Source: Mycolicibacterium fluoranthenivorans (GTDB taxonomy: Bacteria > Actinomycetota > Actinomycetes > Mycobacteriales > Mycobacteriaceae). Taken from it: DNA of 64,000 nt. Both the position numbers and the translations under genes were made by a program. Location: NCBI RefSeq assembly GCF_011758805.1, contig NZ_JAANOW010000001.1:496001-560000 (forward strand), written 5' to 3'. Positions 44,672-53,950 of the stretch are shown piece by piece. The notes below the pieces were generated by a model. It saw only the letters and a list, made by a program, of their open reading frames with translations. It was not told the origin of the DNA and did not search any database. The first letter of the stretch is position 1. Every line of letters begins with the position of its first letter.

Positions 44672-45895
44672 ATGACGGCACGCCCGGACACCCGATACCC
44701 AGGATCCGATATGTGGAGCCGCGCCCGCTGGTTGCTGACCGCCGGCCCGGCCGACCGCATGCTGGCGCTCACGGTGGCCTCGGCTTCCCTTCCGGTGATC
44801 GGCAAGCATCTGGAGCCGCTCGGCGCGGTCGCCGCGATGAGTGTGTGGGGATTCCGGCATATGCCGGACTTCTTCTCCTCGTCCGCGAAATCGTGGATGA
44901 CGCCGGGGAGCGCCGAGATCCGTAAGGCGGAGCGCGACCAGACCAGCGCGATCGCTGCGGAAGCCCTGCGCGCCGTGGTGCCCGCCGCCGACCTCGCCGT
45001 GGAGTGGCCGGCCCCGGAGCAGAAGCCACCGCTGTGGAACACCCTGCAGTACCGGCGCAATGTGTACCGCACGTCGGTGCGCTACGGCGACAGCCCGACC
45101 CAGCTGATGGATGTGTGGCGGCCCAAACAGTTGCCGGCCGAGCCCGCGCCGGTGCTGCTGTTCGTCCCGGGCGGTGCCTGGGTGCACGGCAGTCGGATGT
45201 TGCAGGGCTACGCCCTGATGTCGCATCTGGCCGAACAGGGCTGGGTGTGCCTGTCCATCGACTATCGGGTCGCCCCGCACCACCGGTGGCCCCGGCACCT
45301 GCACGACGTGAAGGCGGCGATCGCGTGGGCGCGGGCCAACGTCGACAAGTTCGGCGGCGACCGCGACTTCGTCGCCGTCGCCGGGTGCTCGGCCGGCGGG
45401 CATCTGGCCGCCCTCGCGGGCCTGACCCCGAACGACCCCGAGTTGCAGGGCGATCTGCCCGACGGTTCGGACACCTCGGTCGACGCCGTCATCGGAATCT
45501 ATGGCCGCTACGACTGGGAGGATCGCTCCACCGAGGAGCGGATGCGCTTCGTCGACTTCCTGGAACGCGTCGTGGTCAAGCGCAAGATCGACCGTCACCC
45601 GGAGGTCTTCCGGCAGGCATCGCCGATCGCCCAGATCCACCGGGATGCCCCGCCGTTCCTGGTCATCCACGGCACCGGTGACTCGGTCATTCCGGTCGAG
45701 CAGGCCCGTAGCTTCGTGGAACGACTCGGTGCGGTGTCCGACTCCGAGGTCGGCTATATCGAGCTACCCGGCGCCGGGCATGCCTTCGATATGACCGACG
45801 GTGCCCGCACCGGTCCCATGGCCACCGCAATCGGCTTGTTCCTCAACCAAATTCACCGAAACTCTCCGGTGAGACAGGCAAAGGCAGTTATATAG
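44672..45895 (+). CDS. lipC: Esterase LipC (alpha/beta hydrolase)
   Basis: A 407-residue esterase very similar to M. tuberculosis LipC (Rv0220). Shared stretches include LFVPGGAWVHGSR (oxyanion loop, PGGAW instead of HGGGW), LSIDYRVAPHHRWPRHLHDVK, the nucleophile in AGCSAGGHLAALAGL, the Asp in VIHGTGDSVIPVEQA and the His in LPGAGHAFDM. LipC is cell-surface associated in M. tuberculosis and hydrolyses short-chain esters and lipids. A WS/DGAT gene follows after 25 bp, as in M. tuberculosis. Confidence 0.93.
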   Translation: MTARPDTRYPGSDMWSRARWLLTAGPADRMLALTVASASLPVIGKHLEPLGAVAAMSVWGFRHMPDFFSSSAKSWMTPGSAEIRKAERDQTSAIAAEALRAVVPAADLAVEWPAPEQKPPLWNTLQYRRNVYRTSVRYGDSPTQLMDVWRPKQLPAEPAPVLLFVPGGAWVHGSRMLQGYALMSHLAEQGWVCLSIDYRVAPHHRWPRHLHDVKAAIAWARANVDKFGGDRDFVAVAGCSAGGHLAALAGLTPNDPELQGDLPDGSDTSVDAVIGIYGRYDWEDRSTEERMRFVDFLERVVVKRKIDRHPEVFRQASPIAQIHRDAPPFLVIHGTGDSVIPVEQARSFVERLGAVSDSEVGYIELPGAGHAFDMTDGARTGPMATAIGLFLNQIHRNSPVRQAKAVI

Positions 45896-45920
45896 ACTCC
45901 TCGCACGGGGAGGAACGCCG

Positions 45921-47360
45921 GTGAAGAGGCTCAGCGGGTGGGACGCGTTCCTGCTCTATTCGGAAGCGCCGAATGTGCACATGCACACCTTGAAGATCGC
46001 GGTGATCGCGCTCGAGGGTCTCGGTGACCGCACGTTCGGCGTCGAGGATTTTCGCCACGTGCTGCACAGCCGGCTGCACAAGCTGGATCCGTTCCGGTAT
46101 CAACTCGTCGACATCCCGTTCAAGTTCCACCACCCGATGTGGCGGGAGAACTGCGATGTCGACCTCGAATACCACGTGCGGCCGTGGCGGGTGGCCGCGC
46201 CGGGCGGCCGCCGAGAGCTGGACGAGGCCATCGGGCAGATCGCCAGCACGCCACTGGACCGTAGCCGTCCGCTGTGGGAGATGTACTTCGTCGAGGGACT
46301 GGCCGACGGCGGCACCGCCGACAATCCGGTCCCGCGTATCGCCGTGGTGGGCAAGATTCACCATGCGCTGGCCGACGGTGTCGCCTCGGCCAATCTGCTC
46401 GCCCGGGGGATGGATCTACAGGACGGGCCGCAGCGCGACCGCGACTCCTACGCCACCGATCCGGCGCCCTCGGGTGCGGAGCTGGTGCGCACGGCGTTCA
46501 CCGATCATCTGCGGCAGATCGGCCGGCTGCCGGGTCTGGTGAAGTACACCGCCGCCGGGGTGGGCCGGGTCCGGCGCAGCAGCCGCAAGTTCGGGCCCGA
46601 GCTGACCCGTCCCTTCACCCCGCCGCCGAGCTTCATGAACCACGTGCTCACCCCGGAACGCCGTTTCGCGACGGCGACGCTGGCACTGGCCGACGTGAAG
46701 TCCACCGGAAAACTTTTGGGCGCCACCATCAACGACATGGTGCTGGCCATGTCGTCGGGAGCGCTGCGCGCACTGCAGCTGCGTTACGAGGGCAAGGCCG
46801 ATCACCCGCTGCTGGCGTCGGTGCCGATGAGCTTCGACTTCTCCCCGGAACGGATCTCGGGCAACCGGTTCACCGGTGTGCTGATGGCACTGCCGGTGGA
46901 CCTCGCCGATCCGCTGGAACGGGTCAAGCGCGCCAGCGCGGACGCCGCGCTGGCCAAGGAGAGCAATCAGCTCATCGGTCCCGAGCTGGTCGCGCGGTGG
47001 GCGTCGTACATGCCGCCCGCCGCCGTCGAGAGCCTGTTCCGCCGGCTGTCGGACAAGGACGGCCAGAACAAGGTGCTCAATCTGAACATCTCGAATGTCC
47101 CCGGGCCCCGGGAGCAGGGCAAAGTCGGTGGCGCGACGGTCACCGAGATCTATTCGGTGGGCCCGCTCACCGCGGCCAGCGGACTGAACATCACGGTGTG
47201 GAGCTACGTGGACCAGCTCAACATCTCGGTGATCTCGGACACCGCGACAGTGGAAGACCCGCACGAGGTCACCGAGGCGATGGTGCGGGACTTCCGCGAG
47301 ATCCGCCGTGCCGCAGGGATTTCCGAGGAGTTGACCATCATCGAGAATGCGATGGTTTGA
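45921..47360 (+). CDS. Wax ester synthase/diacylglycerol acyltransferase (Rv0221-like)
   Basis: A 479-residue WS/DGAT enzyme making triacylglycerol or wax ester from acyl-CoA. The catalytic HHxxxDG motif is HHALADG at residues 147-153. The start SGWDAFLLYSEAPNVHMHTLKIAVI, LNISNVPGPREQGKVGGATV and the C-terminal WSYVDQLNISVISD are family hallmarks. The GTG at 45921 has GGGGAGGA 6 nt upstream. It sits directly behind lipC, matching Rv0220-Rv0221. Confidence 0.93.
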   Translation: MKRLSGWDAFLLYSEAPNVHMHTLKIAVIALEGLGDRTFGVEDFRHVLHSRLHKLDPFRYQLVDIPFKFHHPMWRENCDVDLEYHVRPWRVAAPGGRRELDEAIGQIASTPLDRSRPLWEMYFVEGLADGGTADNPVPRIAVVGKIHHALADGVASANLLARGMDLQDGPQRDRDSYATDPAPSGAELVRTAFTDHLRQIGRLPGLVKYTAAGVGRVRRSSRKFGPELTRPFTPPPSFMNHVLTPERRFATATLALADVKSTGKLLGATINDMVLAMSSGALRALQLRYEGKADHPLLASVPMSFDFSPERISGNRFTGVLMALPVDLADPLERVKRASADAALAKESNQLIGPELVARWASYMPPAAVESLFRRLSDKDGQNKVLNLNISNVPGPREQGKVGGATVTEIYSVGPLTAASGLNITVWSYVDQLNISVISDTATVEDPHEVTEAMVRDFREIRRAAGISEELTIIENAMV

Positions 47361-47394
47361 GGCAGTCGCTCAAAGGCGTCCGGTATAGGTCAGA

Positions 47395-48180
47395 ATGACA
47401 CCCATGGAATGGCCAGCGCACCTGGGCGCCGCAACCTCGGTCCTCGCGGCGGCCGTCGTGCTGGCCGGTTGTTCGTACGGGCCCGCAACGCCACCGATGG
47501 CCGAGACGTCGTCCGTCAGCGCCAGTGCCAGCACCGGCCCGGCTGCGGTATCGATTCTTCCGGGTATGGCCCAGCTGGGGACGGCGCTGACGGCCAAGGG
47601 CGCCACGATCACCCCGAAGTCCGACAACCTCACCGTGGTGCGCCAGCCGACCAGCAGCGAACTGGAAGTCGGCATCGAGGTCTCCCTCACCGGGGTCACC
47701 GCACCGATCGACGTCACCGGCCCGAACGGCGGCTTTCAGCTGTACGTCAGCAGCGGCGAACACATCCCCACCGCGACGCCCACCGTGCTCACGTCGACGC
47801 CCCTGGTGTCCCCGGTGAATGCCGACGCCGACGGGTGGGTGTTCTTCCACATCAGGCCCGACATGCTGCCCACCCAGTTGGCGCTCACGGCCGCACCGGC
47901 CGGCTACGGGCTGACGCCGCAGTCGATCGCGATCTGGATCATGCCCGCCAAGCTGCCTGCACCCGGGCTGCCGCCCGCGCCGCCGGCACCGCCGCCACCA
48001 CCGGGGGCTCCGCCGGCGGAGCCTGCGCCCGCACCCGCTCCCGCCGATCAGGGTGGCGGCGGGGGTAACGACGGCAATCGCGGAGGTTTCCACCCCCGGC
48101 TCCCACCGCCGCCCAAGATGCCGCAATTACCGGCGCCCCAGGTGCCGTCGGTCATCTGCCGGCACACCGGATTGTGCTGA
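47395..48180 (+). CDS. Putative lipoprotein with Pro-rich C-terminus
   Basis: A 261-residue exported protein of unknown function. The signal peptide ends in the lipobox VLAGC with C26 as the lipidation site. A conserved-looking beta-rich part follows at about 50-185 (LEVGIEVSLTGVTAPIDVTG, DADGWVFFHIRPDMLP, LTPQSIAIWIMPAKLP). Residues 190-240 are mostly Pro, Ala and Gly, typical of a cell-wall-spanning tether, and two Cys near the end could form a disulphide. ATG 47404 is an alternative start. Confidence 0.75.
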   Translation: MTPMEWPAHLGAATSVLAAAVVLAGCSYGPATPPMAETSSVSASASTGPAAVSILPGMAQLGTALTAKGATITPKSDNLTVVRQPTSSELEVGIEVSLTGVTAPIDVTGPNGGFQLYVSSGEHIPTATPTVLTSTPLVSPVNADADGWVFFHIRPDMLPTQLALTAAPAGYGLTPQSIAIWIMPAKLPAPGLPPAPPAPPPPPGAPPAEPAPAPAPADQGGGGGNDGNRGGFHPRLPPPPKMPQLPAPQVPSVICRHTGLC

Positions 48181-48210
48181 TCTGGCCTCGGTGATCGCGC
48201 TGTCGTGGCA

Positions 48211-49434
48211 TCAGCCCACCGCTGCGGCGGCAGGACGCTCGAGGTGCTTGGACCACCCCGTCGCGCAGCGCAGGGTGCACACCGCCGCCAGCACACCGAG
48301 CGCGGTCAGCATGGCCGGATAGCTGAAGTAGTGCGCCAGCACGGCCAGCACCGCGGGCAGCAGGAAACCGACGTAGGCCAACGAGTAGTAGACCCCGGAG
48401 ATCCCGGCCAGCTCGTCGGGTTCGGCGATCCGCTGAATCTCCAAAAGGCCTGAGACGATGGCGATTCCGTAGGCGCTGCCCAGCAGCATCGCGACGAACA
48501 GTGCGACGACCGGGGACCGGGTGATCGCGGTGGCCACCGCGGCGAACACGCCGGCGGCCATCAGCACCATGGACACCACGACGGCACGCGCGCTCGAGCG
48601 GTCGTCCAGGCGGCGCGCGATCGGCTGCACCGCCACACCGCAGCCGAGGGTGAGCACTGTCAGCCCCGCGGTGTACAGCAGCGCCCAGGAACCGAGCCGG
48701 TCGGCCACCAACGCGGGCACGATCGCATAGGCGATGGCCGCCGAGCCGAAGATCCACGGCGCCATGGGCACCACGACATGCAGGAATCGCCGGTGGCTCG
48801 CGGCGGGCACCCGCAGCCGGCCCAGCAGCGACGCCCCACTGTCGTGTGCCTCATCACGGGTCTCCACCGCTCGGTGGGACACCGCCCACAACGCGGGTAG
48901 GCACAGCAGCGCGTGCACGATGTAGGTCAGCACCAGCGGTAGCGGCGCGAACGCGGTGAGTACCCCGGCGAACAGCGGCCCGGTCCCGAGCCCGACCGAC
49001 AACCAGATGGACGCCCGCCGCGCGCCGGTTCCCGCAGGGGCGGAATCATAGGGGGGCCTTGATAATTCGGCAATCCAGGCGGACCCGACGGCCATGGCGA
49101 TACCCACGGCCAGGCCACTGAGCAGTCGCCCGCCGAACAGGGCCGCGAAACCTGCGTCATCGCCGACCGCCAGGATGATGCTGCCCAGCGCCGAGCTCAC
49201 CAGGCCCGCGGTCATCACGGGCCGGCGCCCGTGCCGGTCGGACAGGGCGGAGGCCACCAGCAGTCCCGGCACCAGGCCCAAGACGTAGGCGCCGAGCAGG
49301 ATGTCGACGTCGACACGCGTGTATCCGGAGTGCTGCGCATAGGCGATCAGCAGCGGGGTGAACTGATTGCCGCCCCAGCCGATGCAGAAGACGGCCAACG
49401 CGACCGCGGCCCAGGGCCGGAGTGGGGATTTCAC
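48211..49434 (-). CDS. MFS transporter
   Basis: A 407-residue 12-helix major facilitator. Motif A appears as ASALSDRHGRRPVM between helices 2 and 3, and FCIGWGGNQFTPLLIAYAQ forms helix 1. The start is GTG at 49434, overlapping the GntR stop (GTGA). The upstream FCD-type regulator and its tandem operator suggest that expression is controlled by a small carboxylate-like ligand, which may also be the substrate. The stop is 30 bp from the convergent lipoprotein stop. Confidence 0.85.
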   Translation of the reverse strand: MKSPLRPWAAVALAVFCIGWGGNQFTPLLIAYAQHSGYTRVDVDILLGAYVLGLVPGLLVASALSDRHGRRPVMTAGLVSSALGSIILAVGDDAGFAALFGGRLLSGLAVGIAMAVGSAWIAELSRPPYDSAPAGTGARRASIWLSVGLGTGPLFAGVLTAFAPLPLVLTYIVHALLCLPALWAVSHRAVETRDEAHDSGASLLGRLRVPAASHRRFLHVVVPMAPWIFGSAAIAYAIVPALVADRLGSWALLYTAGLTVLTLGCGVAVQPIARRLDDRSSARAVVVSMVLMAAGVFAAVATAITRSPVVALFVAMLLGSAYGIAIVSGLLEIQRIAEPDELAGISGVYYSLAYVGFLLPAVLAVLAHYFSYPAMLTALGVLAAVCTLRCATGWSKHLERPAAAAVG

Positions 49435-50069
49435 AGCGCCACCCCGTAGGTCGCCTGCAGGTGTGCCAGCAGCAGCGCCTCGAAATCGGCCAGATCGCGA
49501 CGCGCGATCGCGTCGGCCAGCAGGGCGTGCTCATCGATCAGCCGTGCCGCGCGGGCGGTGTCGGACCGCACGGCGGCGGCCATCATCCGGCGCTGCCGGT
49601 CCCGTAGCGAGCCGTAGAAGCGTTGCCCGATGGCGTTGCCCGCGACGTCGACGATGCGGTGGTGGAACGCGTCATCGGCGGCGGCGAACCGGTGTTCGTC
49701 GCCGGCCGCGGCGCCCTCGCGCTGCAGGGTGATCAACTCGGTCAGTTCGGTGAACAGCGCGTCGACGGCGTCCGGGTGCCGGCACAGCCTGCGCACCGCC
49801 GCCGACTCCAGCGCCAGCCGCATCTCCAGCAGATCGGTGGCCTCCCGCGGCGGCACCGGCACCACGACGGCACCGCGACGGGGGAGCAGCTCGAGCAGGT
49901 CCTCGGCGGCCAACCGGAGGAAGGCCTCGTGCACCGGCGTCCTGCTCACCCCGAGGGACGCGGCGACCTCGACCTCGCTGAGCAGCTGTCCGCCGCGTAC
50001 CGCGCCGGACAGGATCTGGTCCTTGGTGGCCTGGTAGGCGCGCTGTCCGCTGGAGTCTCCCTCGCTCAT
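49431..50069 (-). CDS. GntR-family transcriptional regulator (FadR/FCD subfamily)
   Basis: A 212-residue regulator. The winged helix is YQATKDQILSGAVRGGQLLSEVEVAASLGVSRTPVHEAFLRL in outline, and the all-helical FCD domain follows from about 75, with metal-ligand candidates in the AADDAFHHRIVDVAGN helix and a later His. The ATG at 50069 is preferred; the upstream in-frame start at 50111 falls inside the operator. Two tandem TTGCATGCAAGG units lie 19-44 bp upstream, implying autoregulation and control of the coupled MFS gene. Confidence 0.85.
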   Translation of the reverse strand: MSEGDSSGQRAYQATKDQILSGAVRGGQLLSEVEVAASLGVSRTPVHEAFLRLAAEDLLELLPRRGAVVVPVPPREATDLLEMRLALESAAVRRLCRHPDAVDALFTELTELITLQREGAAAGDEHRFAAADDAFHHRIVDVAGNAIGQRFYGSLRDRQRRMMAAAVRSDTARAARLIDEHALLADAIARRDLADFEALLLAHLQATYGVAL

Positions 50070-50087
50070 GGAGGTCGACTCTACGCT

Positions 50088-50113
50088 CCTTGCATGCAAG
50101 GTTGCATGCAAGG
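50088..50113. promoter_or_regulatory. Tandem palindromic operator of the FCD-type GntR regulator
   Basis: CCTTGCATGCAAGG (50088-50101) is a perfect 14-bp palindrome, and the 12-bp unit TTGCATGCAAGG occurs twice in direct succession (50090-50101 and 50102-50113). Each unit contains the palindrome TTGCATGCAA. The sites lie between the GntR start at 50069 and the lipO stop at 50126. Confidence 0.7.
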
Positions 50114-50125
50114 TTGGTCACACCG

Positions 50126-51334
50126 TCACTCCGGCCGGGTGGCCCGCGCCCAGTCCAGGAAACGTTCCACCGCCGACGCGGTGTAGTGCCCGCGCGCCGA
50201 GCCGAAGATGTCGAAGGCGTGCTGGGCGGCCGGGATCTCCGCATAGATGACCGGTGCCGTGGACACCGCGCGTAGCGCCTCGACGAACTCGCGCGCCTCC
50301 TCCACCGGGATCAGCGTGTCGTGGGTGCCGTGCAGGACGAAGAACGGCGGGGCGTCCGGGCGGACATGGGCGATGGGGGACGCGTCCAGGTACAGCTGCC
50401 GATTGTCGGTGAACGGCAGTTTCACGATCATCCGCTCCAGCACCGACCCGAACTCACGCCGGTCCGGGTAGCTCTCGGTGACCCAGTCGTAGCGGCCGTA
50501 GATCGGCACCGCGCCGGCCACCGACGTGTCGGCATCCTCGAACCCCGGCTGATACGCCGGATTGTTGGGCGTCAGTGCGGCCAGCGAGCAGAGGTGACCG
50601 CCGGCCGAACCCCCGGTGATGTACACCGAATTCGGGTCACCGCCGTACTCGGCGATATTGTCCTTCACCCAGGCCAGTGCGCGCTTGACGTCGACGATAT
50701 GCGCCGGCCAGGCATGTTTCGGGCTGATCCGGTAGCCGATGGACACACAGATCCAGCCGTGGTCGGCCAGCTGCGACATCAACGGATAGGCCTGCGGCCG
50801 GTTCATCCCGATCATCCACGCACCGCCGGGAACCTGCAGCAGCACAGGCGCTTTGCCGTCACGGGGGAGATCCGGTCGCACCCAGATATCGGCGACGTTG
50901 GAGCGGTACGGCCCGTAGCTGACGGTCTTCTCGACGTACCGGCGCCGCGTCTGGCCGGTCGCGAACACCCCACCCGGACGCGGGGGTACCGACGGGAACG
51001 CCGGTCCCAGCACCTCATTCAGCGGGTCTTCGAAATACGGCCGGGACCGCACGCCGCGTCGATGCACGACCGCCAGCACCAGCCAGGAGGTCACCTTGAG
51101 CAACAAGGCGATTCGGCCACCGGCCGACCGGTAGTCGCCGCGCACCGCATGCCGCAGCGCGCTCAGCGCCGATCCGCCGACCACGAGTGGCACGTTCTCC
51201 GCAGTCGGCCAGCCGAACGCGAACACCGCGATCGCCGGGTAGCCGCGGCGGGTCAGCGGCCGGAAGGCGTTGGCGGCGTTGACGGTTTCGGCGGTGGCGC
51301 TGAGCAGGGTGCGGAGGGCTCTGCGGTTACCCAC
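50126..51334 (-). CDS. lipO: Esterase LipO (alpha/beta hydrolase)
   Basis: A 402-residue relative of LipC with the same PGGAW oxyanion loop (LQVPGGAWMIGMNRPQAYPL), nucleophile in TGGSAGGHLCSLAALTPNN, Asp in LHGTHDTLIPVEEA and His in AAQHAFDIFG. The order lipO, fadD12, acyltransferase matches M. tuberculosis Rv1426c-Rv1428c, which supports the name. The GTG at 51334 with AGGA 8 nt upstream is chosen; GTG 51340 is possible. The start overlaps the fadD12 stop by 8 nt. Confidence 0.85.
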   Translation of the reverse strand: MGNRRALRTLLSATAETVNAANAFRPLTRRGYPAIAVFAFGWPTAENVPLVVGGSALSALRHAVRGDYRSAGGRIALLLKVTSWLVLAVVHRRGVRSRPYFEDPLNEVLGPAFPSVPPRPGGVFATGQTRRRYVEKTVSYGPYRSNVADIWVRPDLPRDGKAPVLLQVPGGAWMIGMNRPQAYPLMSQLADHGWICVSIGYRISPKHAWPAHIVDVKRALAWVKDNIAEYGGDPNSVYITGGSAGGHLCSLAALTPNNPAYQPGFEDADTSVAGAVPIYGRYDWVTESYPDRREFGSVLERMIVKLPFTDNRQLYLDASPIAHVRPDAPPFFVLHGTHDTLIPVEEAREFVEALRAVSTAPVIYAEIPAAQHAFDIFGSARGHYTASAVERFLDWARATRPE

Positions 51335-52955
51335 CGACACGGTCCTGGAGGTCACGACGCACGATCTTGCCGGTGCTGTTGCGCGGCAGCTCGTCGAGCA
51401 CGGTGATCTCACGCGGCACCTTGTAATTGGCCAGATTCTCCCGCACGTACTGCTTCAGCTCGTCGGCCGTGACACCGGCCCCGTCGCCGGTCAGCACGAC
51501 GAACGCGGCCAGCCGTTGCCCGAACTGCTCGTCGTCCACCCCGATCACCGCCGCTTCGGCGACGTCGGGATGGGTGACCAGGATCTTCTCCACCTCGATC
51601 GGATACACGTTCTCCCCACCGGACACGATCATCTCGTCATCGCGGCCCACCACGAACAGCCGGCCCGCCTGGTCCAGGTACCCGATATCGCCGGAGTTCA
51701 TGTAGCCGTCGTGGAAATTCTTCGTCGAACCGGAGGTGTACCCGTCGAACTGGGTGGAGTTGCGTACGTAGATCGTGCCCACCTCGCCGGTCGGCATCTC
51801 ATGGTGCTCCGCGTCCAGGATGCGAATATCGGTGCCCTCGGCCGGTTTTCCCGCGGTATCCGGGGCGGCGCGCAGGTCGGCCGGTGTCGCCGTGGCGATC
51901 ATTCCGGCCTCGGTGGCGTTGTAGTTGTTGTAGATGACGTCACCGAACTGATCCATGAACTTGATGACGACGTCGGGGCGCATCCGCGAGCCCGATGCGG
52001 CGGCGAACCGCAGGGTGCGCCCGCTGTAGCGGTTGCGGATCTCGTCGGGCAGTTCGACGATGCGGTCGAACATCACCGGCACCACACACAATCCGGTGGC
52101 CCGGTGGGTGTCGACCAGGGCCAGGGTGGCTTCCGGGTCGAACTTGCGGCGGGTGACGATGGTGCACGACATCGATGCCGCGAAAGCCAGTTGGGAGAAC
52201 CCCCAGGCATGGAACATCGGCGCGACGATGACGACGGTTTCCTCGGTGCGCCAGGGCGTGCGATCCAGGATCGCCTTGAGCACCTCGGGTCCGCCGCCGG
52301 AATGCTTGGCGCCCTTCGGGCTACCGGTCGTACCGGAGGTCAGCAGGATGACCTTGCTCTTCTCGGTGGCCCGCACCGGTGTCTTGCCGACGTGATCGCG
52401 GATCAACTTCTCGACCGTGAGATCGGCGCCCGCGGTGTCGGTCCACGCGATGACGCGCGTGATGGCGGGGTTGCCCTCCAGCGCACGGTCCACCGTCGCG
52501 GTGAACTCCTCGTCGTAGATGACGGCCGCGGCCTTGTTCTCGGTCTCGCGGTCGATCACCTCGGCCATCGCCGGGCCCGCGAACGAGGTGTTCAGCAACA
52601 GCACGTCGGCGCCGATCCGGTTGGCGGCGATCAGCGACTCGATGAACCCGCGGTGATTGCGGGCCATGATCCCGATCACCTCGGGAGAACCGATGGCCTG
52701 CAGCCCCGTGGCCAGGGCATCGGCACGCTGGTCGATCTCCCGCCAGGTGAGCGCACCGACCTCGTCGATCAGGCCCACCCGGTCCGGACAGCGCTGCGCG
52801 GCGGCGGCGAAGCCGGAGGTGATGCTCATGTTCTCCCGGGCCATCGCGGCGGCGATGCGCAGGTACTTGTCCGGGCGCAGCGGGGCGATGACGCCGGCGC
52901 GCGCCATGGTGCTGAGCAGGCCGACGGTGTTGGTGACGGGGTCGAGGAGGCCCAC
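51327..52955 (-). CDS. fadD12: Acyl-CoA synthetase FadD12
   Basis: A 542-residue AMP-forming acyl-CoA synthetase. The P-loop is LLTSGTTGSPKG at about residues 205-216; NNYNATEAGM is the A5 motif, FVVGRDDEMIVSGGENVYPIEVE the hinge, and PRNSTGKIVRRDL contains the catalytic lysine. It starts with GTG at 52955, 6 bp after the acyltransferase stop. Its setting between a LipO-like esterase and an acyltransferase matches Rv1427c. Activation of a fatty acid released by the esterase is a sensible joint role. Confidence 0.87.
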   Translation of the reverse strand: MGLLDPVTNTVGLLSTMARAGVIAPLRPDKYLRIAAAMARENMSITSGFAAAAQRCPDRVGLIDEVGALTWREIDQRADALATGLQAIGSPEVIGIMARNHRGFIESLIAANRIGADVLLLNTSFAGPAMAEVIDRETENKAAAVIYDEEFTATVDRALEGNPAITRVIAWTDTAGADLTVEKLIRDHVGKTPVRATEKSKVILLTSGTTGSPKGAKHSGGGPEVLKAILDRTPWRTEETVVIVAPMFHAWGFSQLAFAASMSCTIVTRRKFDPEATLALVDTHRATGLCVVPVMFDRIVELPDEIRNRYSGRTLRFAAASGSRMRPDVVIKFMDQFGDVIYNNYNATEAGMIATATPADLRAAPDTAGKPAEGTDIRILDAEHHEMPTGEVGTIYVRNSTQFDGYTSGSTKNFHDGYMNSGDIGYLDQAGRLFVVGRDDEMIVSGGENVYPIEVEKILVTHPDVAEAAVIGVDDEQFGQRLAAFVVLTGDGAGVTADELKQYVRENLANYKVPREITVLDELPRNSTGKIVRRDLQDRVGG

Positions 52956-52961
52956 TACAGG

Positions 52962-53771
52962 TCAGCCGATCACCGGGAAGCGACGTTCCTCGGCCAGTCC
53001 GTCCAAGGCGCGCTGCATGACATGGCGGACGTGCGCGTCGACCTCGTCGATGTCGGGGTTCTCGCCGAACTCCGTGTCGATGTGCACCGCGGGCAGCACC
53101 TGCATGACGATCTTGGACGGCAGCGGCACGTTCAGCGGGACCACCGCGGACAGGCCGAACGGCACCCCGAACGACAGCGGTACCACCTTGGTGCGGGCCA
53201 GCCGGGCGATCGGGCCGAGTGCCTTGGCCAACCAGGTGCCCCGGGACAGGTACAGCTGGGTCTCCTGCCCGCCGATCCCGACCATCGGCACGATCGGCAC
53301 TCCCGCGTTGATGGCGGCGCGCACGTACCCCTGGCGCCCGTCGAAGTCGATCTTGTTCGCCTCGGAGGAGGGGCGGTAGACGTCGTAGTCCCCGCCGGGG
53401 AACACCACGACGACGCCGCCGGAGCGCAGCGCCTCATCGGCGTTCTCGCGACTGGCGAGGATGAAACCGGTCTTCTTGAAGAAGTCGGCGGTGGGCCCGA
53501 CCATCAACATGGCGTGGCTCAGCGTGTAGACGGGGCGGCCGTAGCCGAACTTTTCGTAGAAGTCGGCGGCGAAAATCGGCACATCCATGGGGAACAGGCC
53601 ACCGGAGTGGTTGCACACCACGAGCGCACCGCCTGGGGGGAAATTCTCCAGGCCGCGCACCTCGGTGCGGTGGTACGCCTTGAGGAACGGCCGCAGCCAC
53701 CCCATCACCTTCTCGGTGAGGCCGGGATCGAATTTGGTGATCTCCGCGGGGTCGATCTCGGTAGCGGTCAT
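52962..53771 (-). CDS. Lysophospholipid acyltransferase-family protein (Rv1428c-like)
   Basis: A 269-residue LPLAT-superfamily protein. The acyltransferase block I is VVCNHSGGLFPMD, with the His-Asp spacing longer than the usual HX4D. Block III is VVVFPGGDYDVYRP and block IV GVPIVPMVGIGG. The ATG at 53771 has GGAGGGG upstream; an in-frame start at 53861 would add 30 unrelated residues. It is first in the three-gene unit with fadD12 and lipO. The acceptor lipid is unknown. Confidence 0.83.
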   Translation of the reverse strand: MTATEIDPAEITKFDPGLTEKVMGWLRPFLKAYHRTEVRGLENFPPGGALVVCNHSGGLFPMDVPIFAADFYEKFGYGRPVYTLSHAMLMVGPTADFFKKTGFILASRENADEALRSGGVVVVFPGGDYDVYRPSSEANKIDFDGRQGYVRAAINAGVPIVPMVGIGGQETQLYLSRGTWLAKALGPIARLARTKVVPLSFGVPFGLSAVVPLNVPLPSKIVMQVLPAVHIDTEFGENPDIDEVDAHVRHVMQRALDGLAEERRFPVIG

Positions 53772-53950
53772 CTGCCCCTCCAGGAAAATAGAACGTGTTC
53801 CAGTTTTGCATGGACCCGGGCGGGCGGTCAAAGAGATGCGGTGCGGATCACCCGTGGTCACTCATGCGTCACGATAGAGAAATGACAGTCGACAGCCCCG
53901 GCGGGCAGGGAGTACCTCCCGCTGCCGGGGAAGAGCGTAGCGACCGGGGA

